64,000 nt of DNA from Schistocephalus solidus (Eukaryota; Platyhelminthes; Cestoda; Diphyllobothriidea; Diphyllobothriidae), in the NCBI GenBank assembly GCA_017591395.1, contig WEDG01004489.1:1-64000 (forward strand), written 5' to 3'. The position numbers and the translations under genes were made by a program. The notes under the pieces are model-generated. The model saw only the letters and a list, made by a program, of their open reading frames with translations. It was not told the DNA's origin and searched no databases. Below, one piece after another: positions 20,190 to 33,000 of the stretch. Each line of letters begins with the position of its first letter. The stretch's first letter is position 1.

Positions 20190-22990
20190 AAACAGTAACA
20201 TTTCGACAAATTGTAAACCAGAGCAATTTTGTTTCCCATCTTTGGTTTATTCTCTCCAGTTTTCCTCCTCTCCACCAAATCTTCTTTTTTTATAAATACC
20301 GTTGAGCTTAAACCTGCAGCTGAGGAATACGCTCAGCTTAGTTTCGCTCAATGCTAGATCAGTTGTAAATAAGATGGCTGAACTTAGAACAGTAACCTTT
20401 GAGCTTGATCCAGATGTGCTGTGCATCACTGAATCCTAGGCTCACACTCTTAATTCTGACTCGAAACTTGCTATAGGTAATTGCAGCTTATACGGATAAG
20501 ACCGCGCGGAAAAACGTGGTGGTGGTTGCCTTCTTTATATTATGTCATCCTTGAAAAACATTTTCCCTTTTCAGTTGAGCATTTCGTCGTTTTCTGGATA
20601 TTTATGCTTTGCTTCAGTCATCCTCCCGCACAAAAAACCGGTAATTTGCTGTGTCTATAATCCTTCGTATTATTCTGGCAATGTAAGCGGGCTCTGTGAA
20701 GTATTTGAAAAAGTTTCAGAGACTCAATTTGATGGCAAAATAATCGTAAGTGATTTTAATCTGCCAGACATTGACTGGCAGGCAAATTCTTTCCACCAAA
20801 ACTTAAGAAATGTTTCGATACTATAAAGTTTTCAAAAATTTTCCCAACTGGTCAGTTCAGTGACTAGAAATGACAACATTTAAGATTTAATTTTTAAAAA
20901 TGATGTCCATCCCTCTCTTTATGAATTTTCCATCATGATCTATGTACAAGTGATCACGCACATATTCACTGTTATTTTCGGTCTCCCTTCTTCCAAAGCC
21001 TGTGGATAAATGCAATAAGCTCGACCTTGCCAAACACAAACAATGAATTAATTAAATAATTTTGTAAGCAATCTAGATTAGTATAGTATATTTTCAATCA
21101 ACGATCCACACGTTTTCTATGAGCTCTTGCAGATCATCACAGAAAAAATCCAGGCTTTTATCCCGCAAAAGATTTTTAATTCAAATGCAGCTTTTTAAAC
21201 TGTTCCAAATTTTCTCCAAAATAGACTTAAATAATTACGAAAGCAACTTAAAAATCCAATCTAAAAACTCTTTGACAGTTCACATAAAGATTGCACAAAT
21301 ATTTGAATAAGCATCGAAAATTAGGCTCGCGTGAGATAGGCATAGGGAGACTCGGGCACTAAGTGATGCCAATTAATTCAAATCTATTGCTCAAATCTTC
21401 CATGTTCAGTCATTGGCAAAGTGTTTGAATTTAACTCCGCCCTTACTCGACTGCTAGAAAAAATTCGTTACCGAGGATTTGGGCAAGGCAGATTTGTTAA
21501 ATTCGTTTTTGTTAACCACTTTTCCATCGAAAATATTCTCACTCCCTCAATTCATCCGCTTTCAAATTCAAATTTACTTCTAACAACCATTAATTTCTTG
21601 TCTTCACGTATTCAAAAAGAACTAGCTCACCTAAAAAAATCACATTCGGTTGGAACTGATAACATTCCAAGCTCAATTATTAAACGGTTAAGAGATTTTC
21701 TCAGTTTTTCTTGAAAACGATTTCTTTCTCGATTATTCGAAAACTTCTTTTTAATTCCCGTATTTAAATCTGGTTCCTCATATGACATTCATAACTATTG
21801 TGGTGTTCATAAAACGCTCTCTCTTGCTAAACTCTTCAAAAAACTAATTGCAAAACAAATTACGGATTTTTGCATAAGTTATCAAATTATCAACTTTTTC
21901 CCAACTCGGCTTTTTACCGGACCGCTCTTGTGAAACCCGCCACATATCTTTTCTAAATCTACTTACCTCTCTTAGTAATGATCATCTATCTGTAGTCGTT
22001 ATCTATTTTGATCTTAGTAAGGCATTCGATAAAGTGCCTCACAGACGACATCTAGCTAAACTAGAAGCTACAGGATTTTGTAGTCCCCTTACTGACTTTA
22101 TTAGATCAAATATATATGATCAAAAACAAAACGTTTTAGTGGGGTCCTCATGCTCAAGTTCTACCCTGATTTTTAGTGGTGTCTTTCCAGATACCGTATT
22201 TGATCCTTTGTTGTTCATATCGATATTTCATCGATAGTTTAACATTATTTATCTTTTATTTATGGTGATAACCTCAAATGCAAGCATTCCTTCTCAAAAT
22301 CTTTTATCGAACGATGCCTAGAACAAATTCCTTCAGACTTAGACGCTCTTTCGGCGTGGAGCTCCACATGGCTTATAGAGTTCTCACCTTCTAAGTGTCG
22401 CTTCATGAGTTTTAGGACTGTAAGGCTACCGCAACCTGTTATTTTTAAAGGTTGCCCTATGACTGAATAATCCTACATCAAGGACTTGGGCCAAAGATAC
22501 ACCAATAAATTAGATTTTTCGCCTCATGCCGATAAAATTTCGGCCAAAGCTGCTTAGGTTTGCGGCTTTATTTCTTATAATTTATACCTTCCTGACATTA
22601 AATTAAGTCTATATCATATGTTTGTGCTTCCCATTCTTGCATTTTGCTGTTCTTTCTTTGGTTTAATAAACGAATCTAGCCATTCAAAAATTAAAAATGT
22701 CCAAAGACATTTCACAAAAAATCTCCTGTATCCGACTCTTTCAATTACTTCCGACTCAACAATATGCCAGCTTACAAAGTTAAAATTGCTTTGGGTAAGA
22801 GACTGGAAGCAGGCTTTTGTCTCCTTTTCCGACAACATAATAGCTCAACTCTCCCCAAGCTTTCCGTTAGTACCCCTTTAGACTTCCTCATAACGTAAGA
22901 AATTCTGCATTAATTATAACTAGCCCTGTTTAGACAGTACCTTGCCGGTGCTTACCAAATATAGTTTCTAAATTCTTAAATTTTCAGCAT
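20190..22990 (+). mobile_element. family B retrotransposon, copy B4, degenerate
   Basis: Similarity to B2 begins at AACAGTAACATTTCG (20188; 13598 in B2) and continues in order through the ORF1 tail, EN (20340-20830: TFELDPDVLCITES, KIIVSDFNLPDIDWQ), RT (21620-22900) and a 3' end with TTGCCGGTGCTTACCAAATA (22945), also found at the end of B1. Motif A is present (FDKVPHRRHLAKLE, 22020-22065), but motif B and the catalytic box are damaged (the expected YADD reads YGDN near 22260). There are many stops. It is older than B2. Confidence 0.8.
20286..20292 (+). promoter_or_regulatory. slippery heptamer in copy B4, as in B2
   Basis: T TTT TTA immediately followed by TAA in the ORF1 frame (CTT TTT TTA TAA). 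It is preserved although the surrounding sequence differs from B2 at several positions. Confidence 0.45.
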
Positions 22991-25879
22991 ATAGTCATCA
23001 CTTTTGTAAAATTCAGATATGGCACGCTGCCTAGCGTAAACAACGGGTGACCAATGGCTATTACTGCATTCTACCCTCGATATACTTAAGCCACAAAAGG
23101 TACAGAGGTTGAGAGCTTCCAAAGAACCGTGAAATTTAGTGCCTTAATTAAAGCTCGTATGATATCTTTTCAGAAAACTCTCAGCAAAAATATAGCGGTG
23201 TACAAATGTATACCGTTGAAGACAGTTAAATGGGCAAAAATATCAGAATGCGATGAAAACTCGCCGAGCGAATTCTAACGCAATTCAAAGTGAGAATGGC
23301 AAACGATTATCTCGAGAGAATAAGCACGAGTTTACAGGTCCTAGTTCTTGCATAAAATTGTTTGCTTATCTCGAATTTAAAACCAACCGCCTTTGACCTT
23401 GACCACACCTGCCACCAGCAGAGACTTTTGGTTACACCACTTCGGAGTCACACTGAGAGACGCCAAAAATGTGTAACATGCCTTCGGAAGTCGACAAGAC
23501 CGTCAGGGATATCCTTCAAATTGGATTGCTGAAGACAGTTAGAAAGGCATGCATACCAGTCGACAGCGCACCGATCCGCTGCACTCAAAGTACCTTCTAG
23601 GACTACACGAGCAGTAAGCACGGGCTTGCATCAAATAAAAATAGTCTTGTGAGTATTATTTTACACTTCGATATTGTTAATTGTTTTAGATAGGTAAATA
23701 CAGTAAACATTAATTAAAATGAAACAAGGTTGCTTCACTGAAGCCGGAAACGACCCGCGCCTTTTAAGATAGTGTGATATCATGCACGACTCTGGTGGAC
23801 AACACTAACCTATATACGGGCTACGAATTTCCAAGATTTCACCAATTTTTTGATAATCTTTCTTCTCAGTGCAAGCCGACTGCGTCTTCTTCTCACCCTC
23901 ATTTCTTTAATATCGCAGTAATGTTACACGACCACTCTTGACTTATAGATCGCATTAGCTTAGATCTAGCTTTTATTATTATTTTTTTAATCAGAGATAA
24001 GTTTTTTCATTCTATTAGTATGTAACGTGTGACCTGTGTACTGACGTTCGCGACTGTTTTCTATCCGAGTTCCGTGAGCTGTTGCGTATTTCGCGGCAAC
24101 GGTTCATTTCAAGCACTTGTTTTACTTTTTTTCGTAGTATCATTGGTGTTTGCTTTATTACCTACCCAGTACAACTCTTTGTTGAACTGAATAACTGCCA
24201 AGATGGTCGCCTTCAGTCATGTCACATCCTAAATCCCTTGCAATCCCTCTTCGAGCATTGAGGAAGTCGCTTTAGGCAAATTCTTCACTGAATCATCAGT
24301 GGAGTTGCCGGACTTCCTTGGATCTCAAATTTGTGAAGTCACCCAGTCATTGGCCTGTTGTGCCTGCCGCTTAAACACTAATTTAACTTCGGGGCAGAAC
24401 AGCCGGCGCTGTTTTAGTAAGCCATTCTATGACCATGACCGGTTTCTGGACGGCTTTGGCAATTAGTGGTAATCAGGAACCTCGTACTAACCTAAAAAAG
24501 TACTTATATTTTTGCAGGTGGCATCTCCCGAATTCTATATCCGTTTTATGGCACGCCCGTTCCCTTCCGTTAGTTATCCCTCTACCCAGATTGGCCGATC
24601 GAACTTTCTACCCACGCTCAGCACAGGACGAACATCTGAACCGCTTTACTGTAAAATCAATCACATCGCTGGCTGTCTTCTGTCAAAAACAAGTAGAGTG
24701 CTCCATCTTGAACTTTCTATCTAAATTTGGAATTTAGCTCTCAAGCTATTCACAGGCTGCGTTGGTCACCCTCGTCAACGACGGTAACTGAAGGCTTAGT
24801 TTCGGCTACGGGCAACTAAAAATATCATTGGCTGTGACCCTTTCCTAGCTCCATGCCCTGTTGGCACATTAACTGGTGCCTCCCGATCTCCCAGTCTCCA
24901 CCTCTCGTATAGCTCTTACCAGCTGTAAGTTTGGCCATACGCGCACTTGTCTCTTCATCCCAAATTGCCTCGCAAGTGTCCTCGCCTTTTTAGAGGTTGA
25001 TGGAACTCATCCTCCGAATACCCATAACCCAGCCCGTTTCATGTACCCTAACTATGTCATTATGGACCGCATCAATCACTTGTCTAACAATCTGGATCAA
25101 GTAATCCTGGAGTAAAAGTCTCTGACCTCATGTGCAGTCTTAGAAACGACAGTTTCTTTTGTGTCAGGCCACGTACCTCGGAAACAATGCACCTGGAACT
25201 GGCGTCGCTCCTGACCCTGAGAGTCTATCGAGTGCATGGCTGGCTGACGCCGCAATCACAACCATATGAAGTCTTTTCCCGAATTAGCTCCTAGTTGTTA
25301 CCATGCCACCCACAGTTTTGTCCCATGCAGGTCGCCACTTTTGCCCATTACATTTTTGAGATCACTTCTGACGCACTTTGCTGGCATTTTTGAAGATAGT
25401 TAATCGTTACGAAACCTGGCTTAAACTGTTTAGGCAGACAACTGTAAGGTCCCTAGACCGACCTAGTTCATGCGCCGTTAGTGGGTGAATCAGCTTCCTC
25501 CGGCTGAATAGCAAACAAGGGACTTCAAGGATAACAACTTGTTATTACCTTCTAATTCAACATGAGACGCAAAACAAAGCTGGTTTTCTTCGCCCAGACT
25601 CTTGCCTGTACTGAATTGTTGCAATTTTACCACATCATGCCGTCTTCGAACACCTTATTAACTATTATGAACAATCCAGTAAGTTCTTGATCTCCTCGTC
25701 AGTGGAGTTTTATATATCTTCAGTTTATGGAGTGTTGTGTGAACCCTTTTCAGTGAGAGATTTTCGATACTATCTGGATACTACATGACAACCAGGCGTT
25801 TGGAGAGGACTGTATGCCCCCTTAGTTATGCAAGTAGTGTATCGTCGCTCTGGCACCCTGGCTCCGTTGGGTAATTAAT
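22991..25879. other. unassigned sequence
   Basis: No host exon, RNA gene or clear repeat was recognised. Part of 24430-25880 may be the heavily decayed EN end of the family E copy that follows; the reading is too damaged to support. Confidence 0.35.
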
Positions 25880-27270
25880 GGAGCCTGGGAAGATGAGTTC
25901 GTTATTGAGGACTGGAGCGTGAACATCCTTGTCTGTTTTCCAAGAAGTGGAATAAAACAAAGTGTGGTATAAGCACTTCGCCGTTGATGAAAATGTCATC
26001 GCATTTTTTGTCTCAGGATGCTTCAGTGTATGTGGGGCTCGAGAACGAAACTCGATCAAGCCGAGTTTCGGGTTGGGCGCGGATTTGCAGACCAAATCTT
26101 CACACTGGTTCATACGTGAATCTTGCCACGACTACCAGTTACCGATGGTTTTCTGTGTTTTTAAATTCACCTTAGCGTTCACCTCCATTCATAGTGACTT
26201 CCTATGATGGACAATAAAACTAGATAGCATTCCTTCAAATATCAGTCGTAATTAAAACGTAATATCGCTCCACCACTCTGTCAGTTCTGATCATTAACAA
26301 TCCTAGTGTTCGATATTTCACCGGGCATTCAAGGGGCTTGTATCCTGTTGCCCATTTTGTTTAACTTGACAACCTCTACACGGTTCTGAAGGTGTTGAAT
26401 TTGCATTATGGTGCCTGTTGACTGACGTCGACTATGCTGACGTTATCGTCCTATCAACTTCAAGTTGTAGTGATATGCAGACTGGTGTCACGGGTGAATG
26501 CTGTTAAAACGGTCGGTTTATTCCTAAACGCTGGGAAGGTCAACATGTTTTTGAGTTGCATCTCGAAACCAGGAGAGGTCACTTCTCGTGATTAATAACT
26601 GTCCACTCGAGGAGGTAGACAGTCTCAAGAAACTTCGGGCGAGAATGTTGTCATATGGTCGTAATCGTCTTCTCAATTGATGCTGCTTGCCGGGTTTTCT
26701 CAAGCCCTAGAAGGTGTCTATAGCGCTGACGCTATAACTTTATTGCCACGGTGATTCAAGTATAGCGAGAATTTATCCAGTTAGGCTTCCTATGCGATTG
26801 TAAATGCTGGCTTACGCGCGCAGATCAGCGAAAAATGAATGTATATGACCACCGCTCTCTGGAAACCATGCTTCGATTAAAGTACATTGACATTGTTTCG
26901 AATGGGAGTGCGCAATCGTTGTAACCGTATTGTGAGGACATCACCGGTCATCCTCAAAAAAATAAAAGGTGGTTTGGGCACGGTCTTCGTCGTCCGCCTT
27001 GCGGGCTCGGTGTTGCTGCCTTCTATCCTGCACCGTTGCTTGCTTAGAGGCGTTAAAATGGAGCCAAATCAACATATTTCGCCAAGCTATGGAAGTGGGT
27101 TTCGACCTTCGGTGTTTGGTCGTCGTCGTTGAAGAAGCGAATTGATCGAGCTGCCCAGATATGCTGTCGTTGATTACCGCGCGTGTAGGGGTAAAGTTCG
27201 CGACCTCATGAAGAACAAATAGATCGGGCATAATCATATCGGTACCAATTAGAAGTTAGTAAGTACCATA
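25880..27270 (+). mobile_element. family E RTE-like retrotransposon, degenerate copy 1
   Basis: The plus strand shows an RT with many frame changes: fingers near 25915-26130, LLPILFNL near 26360, the catalytic box as DVDYADVIVLS (26426-26458, second Asp of YADD changed to Val), and a thumb-like region (VYDHRSLETMLRLKYIDIVSN, 26850-26905). The 3' part at 27120-27270 matches, in reverse orientation, the 3' end of family E copy 2 at about 33000-33130. It points towards eIF5B. It is a fossil. Confidence 0.65.
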
Positions 27271-29030
27271 CTGGCAAATATTTGCAGCTTTGCGAAACGG
27301 ACATGTTGGTGACAAGCAGTCTTTCCTAGTCAGCGAAACTGAATGTCCCCTCACCATTACCGCATCGAATGTTCAGTCCGAAACGACTGTGGTGGTTGTT
27401 TGGATTGTCGCCTAGCCGAGTTTGACCAGTCCAGCTCTTGACATCGATCATCAGATGGAGGCATTGGAATCTTTTAATCAGTTCTTATATATATAAACTT
27501 CTTAATCGCTTTGCTGGGATGCTGACTGTGGTGCGTTGACGAAAACAACAGAGGTATTCGTAAGATGGTTTCACATTCTTACGTAGTCCATTTTATTATG
27601 ATCTGGTTCCCAAACGAGCCATTCACAGCTTGCGTATGTTGCTAGGGGAAGGTTGTCTAGCCGTCTCCCGGAGGAGTCTTGTTGGATGCTGAGATAAAAT
27701 GTGATATAGGAGTTGGCTCAGGGATCTTGGCGTTCTGAGAGCCTGAATCGAGAGAAGACAACAGAAGACATTCGCGCTGTGCTGTTGACAGCAACGTTTC
27801 GTCAGACTGGGTAAGAGTTCAGAAACGTGTGCATATCCCAACATCCCTTATCGAGGGCCCGTCCCTAATCGAATGGTTCGGCGCGCGTCCTATTTGCCCC
27901 TCCAATGTGTCAGAGATACAGACAAGTCGGTTCCCGCAGATGCTACAGAATGCATAATATTGAAATTTTTCGTTTCATGCAAGGTTTCTTGTTAATTGCA
28001 AGCAAAAAAGACTGACTGATAACCGCCCCAACTACTTGTTCCTTGTTTTCTAAAGCGCTCTTACTCAAGAGCCTCGCTGAAAGACAAGGATGGCAAACAA
28101 ACTTACTTACTGGCTGTTCACGGTTGCCACATCATATTGCCAATGTCCAGTTTATCTGTATTAACTATGAAGGTTGTGTGTCTGATATCACCCCGCTCCT
28201 CGCGTCTTTGTAGCATTTTTGCTGTCGGTTTCCGACTTCATTTTTCCAGGCCAGCGACCGTACATACTTTGCAGTTAACCCTTGTGAAGTCCGTCCTACC
28301 GGATGACCGGCAGCTAAGAACGTCTTCACAAAATGGAAATTTATACTTTCTGTTCGTCGCAGGATTATTCACCAAATTGTTTGAGGTCACTCCCACTAAC
28401 CAGGAGATCCTCGTCGTAGCTGTAAATTTGGTTCGCAGCTGGGTCTGTCACTATAAGTTATCCTCACCATAGCCGTCTGGTGCATAGGACACAGTATGAA
28501 CCAGTTAATCACGTATGGTTGCATAAGGACCTTCCCGTAACATCAGCTTACAAATTAAATGGTAAGTGGCCCAGGCCTTACTTAGTTATTTGAAGTCTCC
28601 AACGGGCGTCTGCCGCACCCGTCGAACACCTTGAACCGAATTTTCCATGCTAACTGTAGTCGTCTCGGTAGACCACTTAGCACTCATCCTCGACGTCATA
28701 CTCTGTCAATTTTATCTTTATCGCTCACACCAACATGCCATCTGCAACTTCACCACTGTTAACTTTTTAATCCCGGACGGTAGCGCTCACTCCAGAGATG
28801 GTTAGTTTCGTGCATGCTATTCCCCTCAGGTATATTTTCTTCTTCCTGAATCTATTGTCCACTTTCGGGTTCCAGGCCTCGGCTCCTGACCTGGGCTACA
28901 AACTCGAGATTATATCAGCAGCCCCTTATTATAACTCTGCTCTCTTGCTAGCAGCTGGCCACATCTCGACTGCATAAATATGCTTTTCAAATAATGTCAT
29001 TAATCACCGCTTTCTTCTCATATTTTCACC
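27271..29030. other. unassigned sequence upstream of eIF5B
   Basis: No coding pattern was supported. A short CTTACTTACT run at 28100-28109 resembles the tail repeat of family E and may be a remnant. The eIF5B promoter must lie in or before this stretch, but no TATA box or other element can be assigned with confidence. Confidence 0.35.
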
Positions 29031-29058
29031 TTCCGTTTTTTTCATTTTATTCTTTCAG
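29030..29058 (+). promoter_or_regulatory. pyrimidine tract and AG acceptor upstream of eIF5B start
   Basis: CCTTCCGTTTTTTTCATTTTATTCTTTCAG is split here as a pyrimidine-rich run ending in CAG at 29056-29058, 143 bp before the ATG. It could be the 3' end of a 5'-UTR intron or a spliced-leader trans-splice acceptor, which flatworms use. Neither can be decided from sequence. Confidence 0.3.
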
Positions 29059-29201
29059 TATTTAAGAGTCTTTTATTCTCGGTGTGTGCCATGTAGCCTG
29101 TTTGTACTGACATTTTCGGCCTTCCCACCCGATCTCTTGTAGGTACCTGTAGTGGTCCCGTCTTGCCCAATTTTGCCGAGATTTCTCCACGCTGAATTAC
29201 C

Positions 29202-30019
29202 ATGGATGAAACGAAAGAAGATGTCGATATTGGAGATGCAACCCCTACTACAACATCACAAGACGATAAAAAGACTTCCAAAAATAAGAAGAAGCCTGCC
29301 AAGAAAGAGCCTAAAAAGGATGCCAAACCTACTAAGGAGGCCATTCGGGCTGAAAAGGTTTCCAAGCATGTAGCAAAATTGAAAGAAGAACTTGCTCGTC
29401 GAAAAGCGGAGGAAGAACGCATCCGTCAGGAGGAGGAGGAAGAGGAACGCAGAATACAGGAAGAATTAAGAAAAGAAGAAGAGCGAAAAAAAATCGAGGC
29501 GGAGAAGCACGAGAGAAGGAAACAAAAAGAGAAAGAAAGAAGGCAAAGACTAAAGGAAGAGGGCAAGCTTTTAACAGAAAAGCAGAAGGAAGACAGACGA
29601 AAGGCTTTTGAACTTGCACAGGCACGTGGACTGGATCTAAACGCCCCGCGGCCCGAACCCAAGAGACCGAACTACTCAAAAAAGAAGAAGAAAGCTCAAG
29701 TGCTGAATGCGACCGCGGAAAATGAAGTCGCAAACACCACTGCTGTTGAACCTCAAGAAGTTGTATCACCCAAAGACGATGTTTAGATGATTGGATTGAT
29801 CTCACCCGTGAGTTAACCGTAGTCGAACAGAGGGATAAAGAAGATGCTGAAGTCAGCGATCTTGTGAGTGAGGACTCAGAGGAAGCTAACGGTGAAAGTT
29901 TAGTCGAGGTTGATGATTCTTGTCTGCCCGACGCGGCCTCCACCTCAAAACTCAGAGAGCAATTGCTATCAGAAGAAGAAAAACAGAGGCTCATTGAACA
30001 GGCCAAGGCCCGTATCGAG
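29202..30019 (+). CDS. EIF5B: eIF5B exon 1: charged N-terminal region
   Basis: The ATG sits in a good context (TTACCATGG). The exon encodes a Lys-rich then Glu/Arg-rich coiled stretch ([28 protein letters not shown]) ending [13 protein letters not shown]. The frame from the ATG meets TAG at 29784-29786, while the downstream frame resumes as LDDWIDL, like the acidic LDDWE motif of other eIF5B proteins. One missing T in the GTTTAG stretch explains the break. The donor is GAG|GTTGGT. Confidence 0.92.
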
Positions 30020-33000
30020 GTTGGTTCGCCTTAAAGTAACTTTATTTTTAGGAACGTCACCAAGCATTTAATATAGCTGCGGACGAAAAGAAACGACTCC
30101 GAGCAGGCGTTATTTGTGTCCTTGGGCACGTCGATACCGGCAAGACTAAAATTCTCGATAAACTGCGGAACACGAATGTGCAGAACCGAGAGGCTGGTGG
30201 CATTACTCAACAAATTGGTGCTACTAACGTACCTCGCGAAAACATTATATCTGCAACGAGCATGTGCAAGTACTTCAACGCTCATGAGCTGGAACTGCCA
30301 GGATTGTTGATTATCGACACACCCGGCCACGAATCCTTCTCGTATGTCACCGTTTCGGAAGTCTTTATCGCGTGCATTATCTTTACATTTTATGTCCTTG
30401 TGGTCGTTAACGCTGATATCACTGTTGCCGTTTACCTTTTTAAGGCTTTTCCAGAACACGGAAACGTCGTTTTAAACGTCATTTTTCAACTCTTTACTTT
30501 CATCTGCAGTAGTGAAGTAATATTGTACTTAACTTTTTCATTAGATCATAGCATCTGGTTTTCATGGTCCTTAAATTGTAAAACAGAATGCTAGTTTTTT
30601 TTCTCAAAGCCGCTATAATCTCTATGCTTGCCTTCTTAGGAATCTACGCGTTCGTGGTTCTTCCTTATGCGACTTTGCGATCCTCGTAGTCGATTTGATG
30701 CACAGTCTTGAAGAACAGACCAAGGAGTCAATTAGAATTCTTCGTAATCGAAAGGCGCCTTTCGTGGTGGCTCTAAATAAAATTGACAGACTTTATGAAT
30801 GGAAGTCCGACCCCAACAAATCTGTAGAAGAAACGATGGCTGCGCAAAGCGATGTTACTATGAATGATTTCAATACACGTTTCAAGCAGGCACGTTGCAA
30901 ATTTCGAGGTTTTCCCTTTTCTTTATTATTATTGTGTAGCATTAACCAATTTTTTATGTGTATTGTCGAAAAAAGTAGAATTTTCTTTGCTTTCAAACTA
31001 CATTAAACCTACTCCTTCCCACGCCATACTTCACCTTTAGGGAAAATATTCAGTGACATGAAATGCATTGCCTCCTCTTTGCACTATAAATCGACTTCCA
31101 AAGCAATAATCGGTTGCATATTTTCATATTCCACGTTGTCGAAACACCTCCGCTTGGCGGTGAAGTTACCAATTCGCATGCTAACAAGAAGGGTTACTAT
31201 AGCCATCTGGTGAATGGGACACAATGCAAACCGCGTTATCGCACACGGTTGCTCAACCACCTATCTGCAGCTTCAGTGGGCTACTTCCGAGTGTACATGG
31301 TGTCTCAGCTAACGGGCTTATTTCGCTGCTGGGCTTGGGTAGATACTTTTGCCAATTACCTCGCAGTTTGGCACTGGGAGGAGGCGAGAAGTCTTGCCCT
31401 ACACGAGCACATTCTTCACGTCAATCGTGGTTTGCGTATATATCTCAAATGTCACTTGCGCTCGTTTTTTAAGGTTCATGTGAACAATATAAACACGTGA
31501 ATGAAGAAGCCAGCTGTGGAGATGCCTAAACTGCACGTTAACACATTTTATCATTTTATAGCACCAAACACCCTGCAGGTTAATTCCTGAAGTTTTCCTT
31601 GTCATATTCACATGGTTTTTGAAATGCCGTCGTCAATTCGTAGTTTCCGTCTTTTCCAGGTTGTGCATGATTTCGCAATGCTGGAGATTAATGTGGAACT
31701 CTTCTACAACAACAAAAATCCGGACGAATATATCAGCATGGTACCTACTTCAGCTCATACAGGAGATGGCATGGGCGACCTCCTAGCCTTCATTTGCCAG
31801 ACTATGCAACAGAGACTACGGAAGCGCCTAACATTCTCCGAGGAGCTTAAAGCGTCAGTAATGGAGGTAATTTCTTACCCATCAAAGACCCGTTTAATCC
31901 CCATTTCAAGGACTGCCTTCCCTTGACTCCGATTGTTTTATGCATCCTCCATTTACCAAATCTTCCAAAAAACGTTGCTAGTCTGGGACATGCCTTTTAT
32001 AGGCTTGTTTTTCTTTTCATTTGCGTCCTACCGTAAAGTCGGCGTATGTCTCCTAAGCTGTTGTAAACACGAGGTAACGAAAACTTACAAAATAGTTGTC
32101 AAGTCTTTCCATCCGTCATCTGTGCTTAAATTCCACTGAATGTCAGTTAGGGAACTGGTAGTCTTCGGTTATACAAATGCCTTAAAATTACTTTTTATAT
32201 ACGCCTACCTTAACCAAATTTGTACGATTCTTCAAAGTCTGCTTGCTAACCATTCGAACGAAGCGAGGTTTCGCATCCTCATTCCTTACCGACTTTTCCC
32301 ACAACAGCTCGTCAAAAGCTCTTCCGTGAAAGTCTCGTTTAATTCTGTCTGCATGCACTCCTGAAAATGGGGTTGTACGGACTTTATCTTCTCTAACTCA
32401 CGCTTCCTACTTATATCCTTTGTTTTTTGTCACTTTTGCATGTTGCTTACTTGCCCACGTTTTCTGTTCATGCGCTGTGTAAGGTGAACATTTTTTTTTC
32501 TCTCCCCAAGAAACCTAGTAGAGAATTACTTAAACCCTTTTTTCTATTCTGTAGGTCAAGGAGACAGTTGGTTTAGGCACCAGCCTGGACGTTATTGTCG
32601 TAAATGGTCGTATTCGAGAAGGTGATACTATCGTGTTGGCTGGCCAGGAAGGGCCCATCGTCACCACTGTGCGCGGTATCCTCTTTCCTGCTCCAATGTC
32701 GGAACTTCGCGTGAAGGGCACTTACGAGCATTTGAAGGAGGTAACTGGCGCTCAGGGTGTAAAGTTGATCGCCAAGGACCTGGAGAAAGCCTTGGCCGGG
32801 CTTCCCTTGTACGTTGCAGAGGACACAGCTGATGAACTATATTATAAGGTATTGCAGAGATGTTCGCTTTCTATTCGTGCATAAGCTTCGTCCACTTGGC
32901 AATTTTTACTAGAGTTTGAAATGGCTTATTTTCAGTAGTGTGGCTGGAATTGCTCTAGACCAAACTACTGTCACATGTCCAATGAAGAGACTGCATTACT

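Noticed and set aside
29770..29800. Programmed frameshift in eIF5B exon 1
   Set aside because: A -1 shift would be needed, but there is no slippery heptamer at GATGTTTAG and no precedent in eIF5B. A missing base is simpler.
29332..30006. Antisense open frame of 224 codons opposite eIF5B exon 1
   Set aside because: It is the reverse complement of the Lys/Glu-rich coding exon; Ser/Phe/Leu-rich composition is what such antisense gives. No independent motif.
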